64,000 nt of DNA from Axinella damicornis (lineage: Eukaryota; Porifera; Demospongiae; Axinellida; Axinellidae), in assembly GCA_963931865.1 (NCBI GenBank), contig OZ007516.1, forward strand, positions 11,954,613-12,018,612. Reading direction: 5' to 3'. The notes beneath the pieces were generated by a model that saw only the letters and a program-made list of their open reading frames with translations, made no database searches and had not been told where the DNA came from. A program made the position numbers and the translations under genes. Below, piece after piece: positions 11,259 to 20,553 of this stretch. Numbering within the stretch: the stretch's first letter is position 1; each line of letters starts with the position of its first letter.

Positions 11259-11809
11259 GACGTGACTAAAACACGGAACGAACCGGAAAACAGACCAGGA
11301 AACGGACCGAGTTTTTCATGCCCGGGTGCCCTAGACACTGTATATTTGATCATGCAGTTAATTAACCAAAGTTCAGTAGCACAGGTCCGCAGTCCAGCAG
11401 ACAATCACCAGCACCCAAGTCTGCAGTCACAGTGGCCACGGGATTATCGACTGCCCTCCTGTAGATCGCCTACGTGAGCGCTTAAGTAACGTTGGTGCAT
11501 TGCACCTATGCCCTGAAGTAGTTCATAGATTCGTGACAGGCAGGTGGCACGCGAGACTAGGTAGATCGTGGTGTCATTGACTCGACCAGTGATGTCGACC
11601 TGAGCTGTGTACCAGACTTGAGCTGCGAGGCGCTGGTCACCGTTCATCCATGGCTGCGCGGACCTGAGGCACTGGTGATCATCCGCTGGGCTGCAGACTG
11701 GTGGTACTAAGCTAAAATGGTGCAATGGAGTAGACGCCGTGTCTAGTGCATGGAAACCCAGTCCGTTTTCTGGTCTATTTTCCAGTCCGTTCCGTGTTTT
11801 AGTCACGTC
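11259..11809. mobile_element. 551-bp TIR element with 11-bp target duplication
   Basis: The ends GACGTGACTAAAACACGG and CCGTGTTTTAGTCACGTC are perfect inverts, and similarity continues inward for at least 50 bp and in patches (GATGATCACCAG, GTCTGCAG) for nearly 200 bp. CTACCCAACAG flanks the element at 11248-11258 and 11810-11820 as a perfect 11-bp direct repeat. The long TIRs and 9-11 bp duplication suit a Mutator-like foldback element. The internal minus-strand open frame of 120 codons shows no transposase motifs, so it is probably non-autonomous. Confidence 0.85.
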
Positions 11810-12049
11810 CTACCCAACAGCCCAACCTCTAATGCAACTAATGTAAGCTTCAACCATTCTGGATTAATGCAGCTGCAAGGCAAGGATAAACCGTTGCACT
11901 AAGAAAGCAGTTGATCAGTGCACTCTTCACTCAGTTAGCTGTTCCTTGACTGGTGCATGTATGGTCTATGGGTGAGAGGTGCTAATATGAGAGGAAATTA
12001 ATTCGTCTAAGATCTGGTAATATAGACACACGTATACCAACCTACCCCT

Positions 12050-12235
12050 ACCCTACCCACCCACCCAGGCTACCCCACCCACCCAGTCAGGCTACCCCAC
12101 CCACCAGGCTACCCCACCCACCCAGGCTCCCCACCCACTCAGGCTACCCCACCCACCAGGCTCCCTGCCCACCCAGGCTCCCCACCCACCCAGGCTACCC
12201 CACCCACCCAGGCTACCCCACCCACCCAGGCTACC
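12050..12235. repeat. ~20-bp minisatellite CACCCACCCAGGCTACCC
   Basis: About ten copies of a CCCACCCAGGCTACCCCA unit with length variants. No coding role seen. Confidence 0.9.
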
Positions 12236-12280
12236 TAGCTAAGTTAACTTACCATATATTGGGTAAGGTACTAAGGCTAA

Positions 12281-12341
12281 CTTAGTTTAGAGCTAGGGCT
12301 TCGATTAGGCATGAAAATTAAGCCCTAACTCTAAACTAAAG
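12281..12341. repeat. short inverted repeat
   Basis: CTTAGTTTAGAGCTAGGGCT pairs with AGCCCTAACTCTAAACTAAG-like sequence across an 18-bp loop, a candidate hairpin. Confidence 0.7.
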
Positions 12342-12695
12342 CTTTATATACCCCCAAGCTGCGGGATTGCACGCGCAAGTGATGCTGCAGAATCGTGTGC
12401 GCGCTTGCGGCGCGGATACCGTTCTGTAATTTGATTGGCTGAGATGCACGTTGCCGCCCAAATTTGGCGCGAAACGCTGGCCTGGAAGTAGGCACGCGTA
12501 AACGGCTGCCAATGGTGAGCGTGCTTCTGTCTCTGTCGTTTTTCTTGCGTCTCCGATGGCGTTGGCCTCCTCAGGAAAGCTATCTTCCACTAGAGGCTCC
12601 CTCTGTTGCTGTCGTTGTAGTTGATGTTCGTTCATAGATGCAATATTATCGGCAAGTAGGGTGGTGCCCAGCCGCTTGGAAGAAAGCTTGGCCAT
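12336..12695 (-). CDS. GC-rich open frame, hypothetical first exon
   Basis: An ATG on the minus strand at 12695 starts MAKLSSKRLGTTLLADN. A Gln/Arg-rich stretch (NEHQLQRQQQREPLVED) and an acidic/Ala segment follow, to a stop at 12336. The surrounding 400 bp is richer in CpG than its neighbours, as around a promoter. No family is recognised and no continuing exon was found leftward. The last 30 codons look random, so any real exon would end earlier, near 12490. Confidence 0.25.
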   Translation of the reverse strand: MAKLSSKRLGTTLLADNIASMNEHQLQRQQQREPLVEDSFPEEANAIGDARKTTETEARSPLAAVYACLLPGQRFAPNLGGNVHLSQSNYRTVSAPQARTRFCSITCACNPAAWGYIKL

Positions 12696-13024
12696 GCAAC
12701 GGGAACAAGGTTTGACAAGGAGATAATGCTCTGACAGTTGCGCTAGACGCTTTTCCTGTTAGTAGTCATATTAGTCTAGTGGCTAGACTGTAGTTATATC
12801 AGTGTGGAGGGTAGGCAGATGCCAACACTCCTATGCTTGTAGCCTGGAAGTTATCAATGATTTAACTCTGATGATGTTCAGTAGTCGCCGGCATTCTCCA
12901 AAGACGCAAGGAGTACATATTGACTTCCCACGCCTCTGAAGACCTCAGTAAGATTAGTGTACTCTACTCTTTGGGTTTCATGTAGGATTCTACTTTATGC
13001 CCCCCCCCCCCCCCCCCCTCACAG

Positions 13025-13118
13025 TTTCATAGGAGATCTCATTGAGTAGTAAAGACATTGCAAGACATCTCATTGAGTCATAAAGACATGACAAGACATC
13101 TCATTGAGTAGTAAAGAC
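13025..13118. repeat. ~37-bp tandem repeat, 2.5 copies
   Basis: Repeats of ATCTCATTGAGTAGTAAAGA with ACAAGACATC linkers follow a run of about 19 C at 13000-13018. Confidence 0.75.
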
Positions 13119-13802
13119 CAGGGGCGGATGCAGGATTTGTGAAAGGGAGGGGCTAATAGCACAATTGAACGCTGCCGAAGGCAGTGCATAGAGACACTTA
13201 GCGCCGATCAGTCCGCGCGAAGCGCGGAAAAATTTTTCGCCTTCATTTTTTAGTTGTCAGGATGCATGGGCTCTCGTGGCACTTTCGTGCTTTGCACTGC
13301 AAGTTCCAGATGTACGAGTAGCAACACGAGTTCCAGGATCGATGCTGCAGAGAGACTCCGCGCGAAACGCGGAAACGTTTTTTCACCGTCATTTTTCAGC
13401 CATCTAGATGGGCTCTCGTAGCGCCTTCGAGCTTTTGCACTGCACTCGCTGCCTTCTGGTTCCCGTGTCATCCGTGAACGTCTTATCCTCGACGTGAAAA
13501 AGTAAATGTGACTAGTCATGAATCACCAATTAATGTCAAGTCCGACGAAGATTCGCCGCGTGCACGTGGTCTGAACTGAGAACCGTTTTCGTCCCCAGCA
13601 CGAGTTGACTCTGCATCTGATTCATTCTGACTGTCACAAGCTGTTTCCGTTGGAAAAAGTCCAGCACTGAGCTTCCTTTCAACTTCTTTGTTGCTGATTC
13701 CACTGTAAGTCGGGTACTCGTGTAAATAAGGGGTGTGGTCGGAACTGGAAAGGGGGGGGGGGGGCTACAGCCCCTTGTAGCCCCCCCCTGGATCCGCCCC
13801 TG
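13119..13802. mobile_element. TIR element, ends CAGGGGCGGAT
   Basis: CAGGGGCGGATGCAGG at the left is inverted at the right end as CCTGGATCCGCCCCTG. AAGAC precedes and follows the element, a possible short target duplication. Inside are words shared with the partial copy at 31010-31310 (GGGCTCTCGTGGCAC, CTTTGCACTGCAAGTTCCAG) and a poly-G/poly-C subterminal pair. hAT-like termini are suggested but the 8-bp duplication is not clear. No transposase seen. Confidence 0.65.
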
Positions 13803-14355
13803 AAGACATGGCAGATTTACATACTTTGCTCGTGCAAGTATGTGAATCGGAGTAACCAAACAGGTAGTCACTGGTCGCCAGTTCAAACATCTGGGGAAGA
13901 GAAGGGAGTTGATTACAAACACAATCCAATCATTATTCCTGCAAGGTCACACACCAGGAAGGGCACTGAGTTAATTCTCATTCCTGGGTCTGCCACCTGC
14001 AGTACAGAAGAGCTTGGCAACCATACGAAGTAGAGCTGTGTGATCCAGTCAGTAGGCAAACACATGAAGTGCCCAACAAGCAGTTGCTTCAACAACATAC
14101 AAGCCTACCCACACACTCCTCTTCCTGTATTTTGAAAAACACTTATGCTCACACAAGGGTCTGCTCCAGTTTTCTTCAGTACAAGTGAATGAGGCTGGAC
14201 AGACACCCAGGAATAAGGCTGCTGGGAAGATGCCCGGGAATAAGGCTAGATTCCCCCAAGACTCAGGTTTGAGGTGACCATTACTAGGTTTCCAATACAC
14301 TACAGTTGTGATGTAGTGATGCCACCCACACCAGAGCCCACCATACAATGCATAC

Positions 14356-14412
14356 CACGCTCCAGATGTCAGCCGGAGGGCCATACGTATACATCCCAGC
14401 AGCACCTCCAGA
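14356..14412 (-). CDS. exon-like segment with kinase subdomain IX look
   Basis: Minus strand: acceptor TATTACAG, then SGGAAGMYTYGPPADIWSV, then a GTATGC donor-like site. Reading straight through gives VCIVWW, so the whole resembles the D-[IV]-W-S-x-G-C helix of protein kinases, with Val replacing the usual Gly. The catalytic HRD, DFG and Lys motifs were not found nearby. It may be a relic or a chance match. Confidence 0.3.
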
Positions 14413-14484
14413 CTGTAATACTGGCAAAATTTGTGTGAGTGTGTGAGTGTGTGTTGGTGTGTGTGTATGGTGTGAGAGGGCCAC

Positions 14485-14574
14485 CTGTAGTCCTGTACTG
14501 CTGCATGGGGAGGTCACTGGTGCCGGTGGCCTGGGTTGTAATTGGGATACCCATCGGCTCAAGCTTACCATTCA
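14485..14574 (-). CDS. exon-like segment, unrecognised
   Basis: Acceptor CTCCACAG, then NGKLEPMGIPITTQATGTSD and LPMQQYRTT, then a GTGGCC site. Only one of three frames is open. Its end phase does not fit the open frame of the next segment at 14356-14412, so the two are either not consecutive exons or one is broken. Confidence 0.3.
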
Positions 14575-14578
14575 CTGT

Positions 14579-14880
14579 GGAGAGAAGGAGAGGGTGAGAG
14601 GGCGGATAGGGTGAGGAGGAGGAGAGGGCGAGGGTGAGGAGGAGGGGGTGAGGACTTGAGGAGGAAGAGAGGGTGAGAGGAGCAGACGGTGAGGAGGGGG
14701 TGAGGAGGAGAGGGTGAGAGGAGCAGAGGGTGGAGGAGGGAGTGATGAGGAGGAGAGGGCGGGTAAGAAGGCGAGGAGGAGAGAGTGAAAGGGTGAGGAG
14801 GAGGAGAGAGTGAAAGGGTGAGGAGGAGGAGAGAGTGAAAGGGTGAGGAGGAGGAGAGGTTGAGGAGAAGGGAGGGTGGG
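14579..14880. repeat. GAGGAGGAGAGGGTGA low-complexity tract
   Basis: Purine-rich tandem words. Long Pro/Ser/Leu frames on the minus strand across it are artefacts. Confidence 0.9.
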
Positions 14881-14958
14881 GAAGCAGAGTGGACAGGTCA
14901 TTATTCCATTGTCCCTCCCCCAAAATAGGCCGCCAGGAAATGCTACCCAACCATTTAC

Positions 14959-15033
14959 TAGCCTCGTTCCCAGGCTCCTCCCCAACTTTTGTCATGCGAC
15001 AAAATGCTGCGGAGGAGCCTGGGAACGAGGCTA
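14959..15033. mobile_element. foldback MITE (TAGCCTCGTTCCCAGG family)
   Basis: A 75-bp near-palindrome: TAGCCTCGTTCCCAGGCTCC and GGAGCCTGGGAACGAGGCTA. The centre has GTCATGCGACAAAA. CCATTTAC and CTGTTTAC flank it, an imperfect 8-bp duplication. Confidence 0.9.
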
Positions 15034-15143
15034 CTGTTTACTGCATTTTCCTCAGTCTCCATCAGTGGAGGCATCACCTGAGAGGTCAAAGTTCAGTCAT
15101 AAAGGTGCAGAGTTTACAGGCTAAACCTCTCAGGGTAGATCAC

Positions 15144-15206
15144 CTTGCTGCTGTTTCTTGAGCTGCTTCTACTTCTTTTTCTGGTTTTGGATAGTAGGGC
15201 ACTTGG
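15144..15206 (-). CDS. exon-like segment, frame undecided
   Basis: A good acceptor (TTTGTGCAG) and a GTGATC site bound 63 nt on the minus strand. Two frames are open (starting PSALLSKTRK or QVPYYPKPEKEVEAAQ), so the product cannot be decided. Confidence 0.25.
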
Positions 15207-15492
15207 CTGCACAAAGAGAGCAGGAAGAGGTGGGGTAGTCCAATCAGGTCACCGGGCTTGAATCAGGGATCGAAGGCTGAACACTTATAGGATTACGATG
15301 TGAATGTCATATTTAAACACATACCTTACTGTACACACTGGGTGGCGCTGTGCTCACTGTAGCATATGGTGTGTGTGTGTGTGGCAGCTAATCAGGCAAA
15401 TCATTCTAATTGGAGCTCAATGCACAGAAATAGTGATTGCAGTTCACAGATGCTGAAAATCTTTTATAGGACCACATGGAATAAGCCATAGT

Positions 15493-15493
<1 letters not shown>

Positions 15494-15526
<33 letters not shown>
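15494..15526. repeat. poly-C run (~33 nt)
   Basis: Uninterrupted C tract, G-quadruplex-forming on the minus strand. Its true length is doubtful in any assembly. Confidence 0.9.
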
Positions 15527-15610
15527 TGAAAGTTAGTATGAATGTATTGTGTGAGGGGGGACATTTTGTAATATTATATTGTTGTGGTGACGAGCACATG
15601 AAGTACGTAC

Positions 15611-15678
15611 CAGAGGAGTCGTTGTATAGAGAGTAGTTTGCAGCAACAGCATCAATGATGTCCATTGTGTCTTTGGTC
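15611..15678 (-). CDS. exon-like segment, unrecognised
   Basis: Minus strand, ending at a strong CTCTG/GTACGT donor. The frame reads DTMDIIDAVAANYSLYNDSS. The upstream acceptor is uncertain. Confidence 0.25.
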
Positions 15679-16019
15679 CAGTCCGATGGAAGGATGAAAG
15701 AGGGAGGGTATTGTGTAGCGGGTGCACAGAATTTAAGGTGGAGACTCGAGAGTTATGAGTTACTAATGAGTGTATGAGGAGCAGATTCTGAGAGTGATTT
15801 CTGAAGTTAGATCGAATGCTGTGTATGTGGGTAGAAGTGGGTCGGTGTGCGGAGATGCCATTAAAGTAAAGAAGAACATGCGATGAGTGAGGAGGTGGAG
15901 TACACGTACGTGAAAACAAGTGACTTACTGCTTCTTTCCTTCTCAGCTCTTTTCTCAATACAACTATACTGGCAGTCTCATCATTCTGGTGGGAAAGGGA
16001 GAGGAAGAAGGGGAGGCAG

Positions 16020-16245
16020 GGAGGGAGGGATAGCGGAAGGGAGGGAAGCGGGAGCAGGCAGTGAGGGGGGAGGGAGAGAGGGACAGGAGAGGGAGGGAGG
16101 GAGGGAGGGAGGGAGGGAGGGAGGGAGGGAGGAAGGGAGGGAGGGAGGGAGGGAGGGAAGGAGGGAGGGAGGGAGGGAGGGAGGGAGGGACGGAGGGAGG
16201 GAGGGAGGGAGGGAGGAGGGAGGGAGGGAGGAGGGAGGGAGGGTA
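16020..16245. repeat. GGGA microsatellite
   Basis: Nearly pure (GGGA)n with few interruptions. Confidence 0.95.
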
Positions 16246-16489
16246 AAGGTGCAACCACAAACCAAGGCCAGACACAGGTAGGAATGGCAACTGGAATCTG
16301 TCAAATAGCACCTACCATGTACAGTGTGACCTCCTCCAGCTAACCTTCCAATCCAGGATCTAGCTGTTTACAAAGATGGAATATAAATAAAGAAGGCATA
16401 CAGACAGACAGAAATCTTGTAACCTACAATTCTCTCCTCTTCTGCATCTGTGTTTCTACATTGGTTCTCAGCAGTACGATGTGCTCTGC

Positions 16490-16745
16490 AGGGAGGGAGA
16501 AGGATGGGAGGGAGGAAGGAAGGGGAGTGGAGAGGGAGGAGGGGAGGGAGGGAAGTGGAGAGGGAGGTGGGGAGAGAGGATGGGAGGAAGAGGAGAGCGA
16601 TGAGGGGAGAGAGGATGGGAAGAAGGAAGAGGAGAGCGACGAGGGGAGAGGGAGTAGGGGAGAGGGAGGAGGGGAGAGGGAGGAGGGGAGAGGGAGGAGG
16701 GGAGGGAGGATAGGACGGAGAACGAGAGGGAGGATGGGAGGGAAT
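16490..16745. repeat. GGGAGGA low-complexity tract
   Basis: Purine-rich degenerate repeat resembling that at 16020-16245. Confidence 0.9.
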
Positions 16746-16891
16746 GATAAGTAGCTACGATGGGGTTCAGATGTAAGACATACAATGTATGTAGCCACAA
16801 TCGAAACAACTCCCACCGGTACTGGAGGTTATGAGTGTGTGACTTGCAAGCATACACAATGATTGTACCACTTGTTATAATAATCTGCAGC

Positions 16892-17120
16892 CAAACTCTC
16901 GCTAATTGCGAGAGTTTGGCTGCTGAATTTGACAGTCAAGTACATACACAATGTACACACGTAACACAAAGGACACAATCCACACCCACCTACCAAGAGT
17001 TCAAGCTGTGTATAAACTCTGTGGTTTTCAGCTCCACCACTGATTGAATCAATCAGTGGTGAAGTACTAGCAGCTGCACCCTGTGTGAAACTATGAATAC
17101 CACAGAGTTTACACAGCCTT
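16892..17120. repeat. nested palindromes
   Basis: CAGCCAAACTCTCG and CGAGAGTTTGGCTG form a hairpin at 16892-16926. Just right of it CACCACTGATTGA and TCAATCAGTGGTG form another at 17034-17062. That one is enclosed by AAACTCTGTGGT and ACCACAGAGTTT (17012 to 17110), a long cruciform-capable foldback. Confidence 0.8.
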
Positions 17121-17210
17121 ATGTACATGTACATGTAGACCACACTGATTGCCTATGTCATACTGCCATCATACTGCCGAGATGGCGGTAGTGGAACCCA
17201 TATGGCAGTA

Positions 17211-17543
17211 GTCTCGTGCCCAGCCAGAAACGTGTACGGAATATCTGTCTGGTGACTTTCAGCAACATTCTCAGTCTTCGTTTGATATTCATAACTCAGC
17301 TACACCGCCTGAAACCGGACAGAACCGGAAGTCCTACACGTGAAAATGATATACGTAATTGCAAGAGGAATTTGAATTTCTACAACTTCTCATTCTTAAT
17401 AAAGGCAAAATTGAATTCTCTACGATTTCATTGGCAGTCTGAAATTCCTGCCTAAAAACTATGAATTTCTAATGAAGACCGAGGTTTCTGCGCAAAGTCG
17501 CCAGACCCTCTTTCCCGCGAGGGGTGGGGTCTGGGCACGAGAC
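17211..17543. mobile_element. TIR element with TA duplication
   Basis: GTCTCGTGCCCAG at the left and CTGGGCACGAGAC at the right are perfect 13-bp inverts, each flanked by TA. It is about 333 bp with no transposase. Ends resemble those of the smaller elements at 28741, 29280 and 63620. Confidence 0.75.
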
Positions 17544-17849
17544 TAATTATGGCAGTTGCAAACTCTTATTGTTATGAACTGTTGCACGTACACATTGATA
17601 GCACGTGCTCACATTTGCTGATCACTCAATCCTCACACATGCACACAAACACACACAACATACACTCACTCACACACATACACTCACTCACACACACACA
17701 AAAGTAAATCAAGCTAGGGTAATAAACACTTGGCAATCGGGAAGCATGCAACCAGTGCTCTCATTCAGTGGGTGGGAGAACGGTTGGGTCGGGTTTGAGA
17801 TGGGCTTGCGGTGTTGGTTTACACTCACTCACAGACGGGTGTCTCTATT

Positions 17850-17910
17850 CACTGGACTGGACTACTGGACTGGACTACTGGACTGGACTACTGGACTGGA
17901 CTACTGGACT
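17850..17910. repeat. short CTACTGGACTGGA repeat
   Basis: About five copies of ACTGGACTGGACT-type words. Confidence 0.85.
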
Positions 17911-18399
17911 CACCAAAATTGCATAAAACGGCAAGTTAAACGGCAAGAAGCCTTAGAGATGTGTAACCAAGGCAATTAATTGATCAGGAGTCGTGTGGGC
18001 AGAAGTTATATTAATGATCGCGTTCAAAGGGTTAACATTCGCTATTAGGTAGTCAGCATACCTGCTCAGTTCAGGCTGATTCCCGCGCAGGTTGTGACCA
18101 GACAAACCTCTGCTTTCTTTTGCCATACTATTCTTGCCACTCAAAATGGCTGCCTGTGTCACGTGCACTCAACTTTATTTTATGGCTGTCTGCATAACGT
18201 GCACTCCATTTTGTGACGTGATTGCATAAGGTCCATTCCCAAAGTGATGATGTACAATGGGTCAATAAATGGATTTCTTAGCATCTTTTTGCTATGGGAA
18301 TCAGAGGGCATTAAATCACCATGCTACCTGCTGATTGGTAAATATTCAAATCACATGATCTCGATTCAGGGTTCTATGCAGGCAGGTGTTGGATGCAAG

Positions 18400-18998
18400 C
18401 TTTGGAGAGAGAATAATCCGATTCAAACCCAAGTCCTTCTGAGTAGTTAGACGCTCTAACTGCTAGGCCACAGGGCCCATGGCAGAGGAGCAGAAGCAAG
18501 GCTACATATAGCAGCACAGGCTAGAGCACTCAGCCGATTCCAGCTGTCTTTCTCTCTCTCACAGTTCGTTTCACTGCCACAATTGGCGATCCCTTGCGGA
18601 CGGGGTTACGGGCCTGGGTGGGTTGACTATACAGACACATTGCCTGAGCGGACACTCTCGCTGTCCACCACCACACCCTCCAGCACAATTATCTCCCAAC
18701 ACATTGTCGCCTATTATGCAACAGGCATCGAATGCTGAAATGCATATTACATGTAAATGCAGAGTGGCAATATGCCCATAACCCCATGCATCCGAAGGTA
18801 TCTCCACTTATGGTAGTGAAACGAACCGTGAGAGAGAGAGAAAGACAGCTGGAAATCGGCAAAGTCCCCCATCCTGCATTGCTATATGCAGCCTTGCTTC
18901 CACTCCTCTGCCGTGGGCCCAGTGGCTTAGCTGTAAGAGTGGGTTCGAATCCCAGCTGGTCCCAGTATTTTTTCTGTGGCTTATTCTCTCTCCAAAGC
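18400..18998. mobile_element. pair of SINE copies in inverted orientation (large foldback)
   Basis: The left arm 18400-18577 (minus) and the right arm 18815-18998 (plus) are near-complementary over about 180 nt, with a 237-nt spacer. The right arm has a tRNA-like A box (GTGGCTTAGCTGTAAGAG) and B box (GGGTTCGAATCCC). The left arm has a mutated B box. Both end in the GCTTTGGAGAGAGAATA word. Transcription through this would give a long hairpin RNA. Confidence 0.75.
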
Positions 18999-19250
18999 AC
19001 ATGATCTCCTTGCCCTTCAGTTTCTATGGTGAATAATGCCATCTATAGAAGCCTAAACAGTGTCCAAGCATTCATGATGCCTGAATATTGATGCATTGCC
19101 CATGCACAAACACACGTCCTGGAAAATCAATCAGCTGGTTAGCCTTAGGCTAAGGCCAACGCTAGGTTGTTTTTCAGTCCGCATTCTGTGCCTTTCACCT
19201 CGTTTTCTAAAAGTAAAATCGGCTAGTACCAAATCCATGCATGTATGTAC

Positions 19251-19329
19251 CTTGTTGAACTCTTGCTCCAGTCCGCCAAAGTTCCCGGACAAGAAGACCA
19301 TCTGGAGGCAGCGGGAAAAGCGCTGGTCA
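19251..19329 (-). CDS. isolated exon-like segment, unrecognised
   Basis: Minus strand: acceptor GACTTTTACAG, then DQRFSRCLQMVFLSGNFGG and LEQEFNK, then a strong AACAAG/GTACAT donor. The frame is open throughout and looks conserved in character. I cannot name the family and saw no adjoining exons with the same style within 3 kb. Confidence 0.4.
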
Positions 19330-19993
19330 CTGTAAAAGTCGGAGAAAACAAACTGCCATTTAGCTAGCCTCATCCCGACCCCGAGATCGCAAAGTGCATG
19401 CATGCGACTGCACGTGCTCGAGATAATTCATCAAATGGACTTTGACCTTTTGAAGATTGAGTTTGCTACAGCTGCAGCTTTGCAATTGAGACCCTCTTCC
19501 CCATGGTTATGGCAACACCAATGGGATACTACATGTATACACAGCAACCACAACACACAGCACCCCCCTAGCAACCGCAACTACTACAGGTGATGGTCTG
19601 GATACATTTAGGCATACTGTTGTTGGTGAAGTGGGATTGCTACGTATTAAAGTCGGGTTCCTGCTGAAAACGTTACTGTCAGTTTATAAAGAGTGCAAGC
19701 ATTGCCAAAGATAAGCTACGCAAGGGTCATGGTGATAAGGATGACAACTTTTCCTTCTTGAGCTGCCAGAGGAATTATGCATGAAGGTACGAAGACTATT
19801 TGTAGTAGAGCCTTGTATCCTAATGAATATACATGTAGTACTAGCTACAACGACCAACACTGAGCCTGCTATTGCAGTTTAAGATACAATCATGTAGATC
19901 AATGGTTTGGTAGCCTCCCTCCTAGACCATTCCCACCACCAGTATTTGGTCAAGTACAGCAAGGAAAATCCTCGGAAAGTTGATCATGTGTGA

Positions 19994-20045
19994 TGACGTC
20001 AGGTAGTTGACGCACTGAAGTGCACAAGGAGTTCGCTTATAAAAG
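19994..20045 (+). promoter_or_regulatory. candidate promoter: CRE plus TATA box
   Basis: A perfect palindromic CRE (TGACGTCA, 19994-20001) lies 36 bp upstream of a strong TATA box (TATAAAAG, 20038-20045). An ATG at 20065 opens only 18 codons (MAALSNLYNRKWIQIGVE), so a downstream splice or a retroelement leader is more likely than a protein start. Confidence 0.4.
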
Positions 20046-20457
20046 GTGGCCCTGCGCCCGATTCATGGCAGCTCTTTCAAACCTTTACAACAGAAAATGG
20101 ATTCAGATTGGTGTGGAATGAGTACTTACCATCCCGGTAGATATTATAGTGCTTTAGCTATAGCCGTGATGTTTTTTCGTTTCACGTATAATTGTTGGAT
20201 GATTGTCAATTGTTGGACTTCACACGGCAAGGGGAGAACTTTTTGACAACGTTTCGATCAGTCTGTGCTGATCTTCCTCCGGTCAATGACAACTACCACC
20301 CAATAAAAACAGAAATGGTTGCATTTTCTCATGGCCATGGGCATCTAGACATGTCCGGTAGACTGGACTGGACTGATCAAAACAGCTGTATACAGACAGC
20401 AAAGCTACGAAAGGTGTTCTCTGTCTCAAGATGATATGCTTCCTAGCCTGTTGAGGC
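20046..20457 (+). other. no recognised gene downstream of the TATA box
   Basis: Short open frames only. GACAACGTTTCGATCAGTCT with CTGATCTTCCTCCGG near 20250-20285 resembles a small inverted motif. Confidence 0.3.
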
Positions 20458-20553
20458 TAGCCTCGTTCCCAGGCTCCTCCCCAGCTTTCTGTCACATACT
20501 GCACTGTACAAGTATGCGACAAAAAGCTGGGAAGGAGCCTGGGAACGAGGCTA
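20458..20553. mobile_element. foldback MITE (TAGCCTCGTTCCCAGG family)
   Basis: Near-perfect 96-bp palindrome with GTCACATACTGCACTGTACA at the apex. GTTGAGGC directly flanks both ends, a clean 8-bp target duplication. Confidence 0.92.

Noticed and set aside
14369..14995. 208-codon Ser/Pro/Leu frame, minus strand
   Set aside because: Reads through a GAGGAG low-complexity tract and a real-looking exon in a different phase.
15533..16258. 241-codon minus-strand frame rich in Pro/Ser/Leu
   Set aside because: Most of it is the GGGA microsatellite; the rest has no conserved look.
18917..18990. Possible tRNA gene with A and B boxes
   Set aside because: No complete cloverleaf; the sequence recurs in inverted and dispersed copies with a shared tail, so it is a tRNA-derived SINE.
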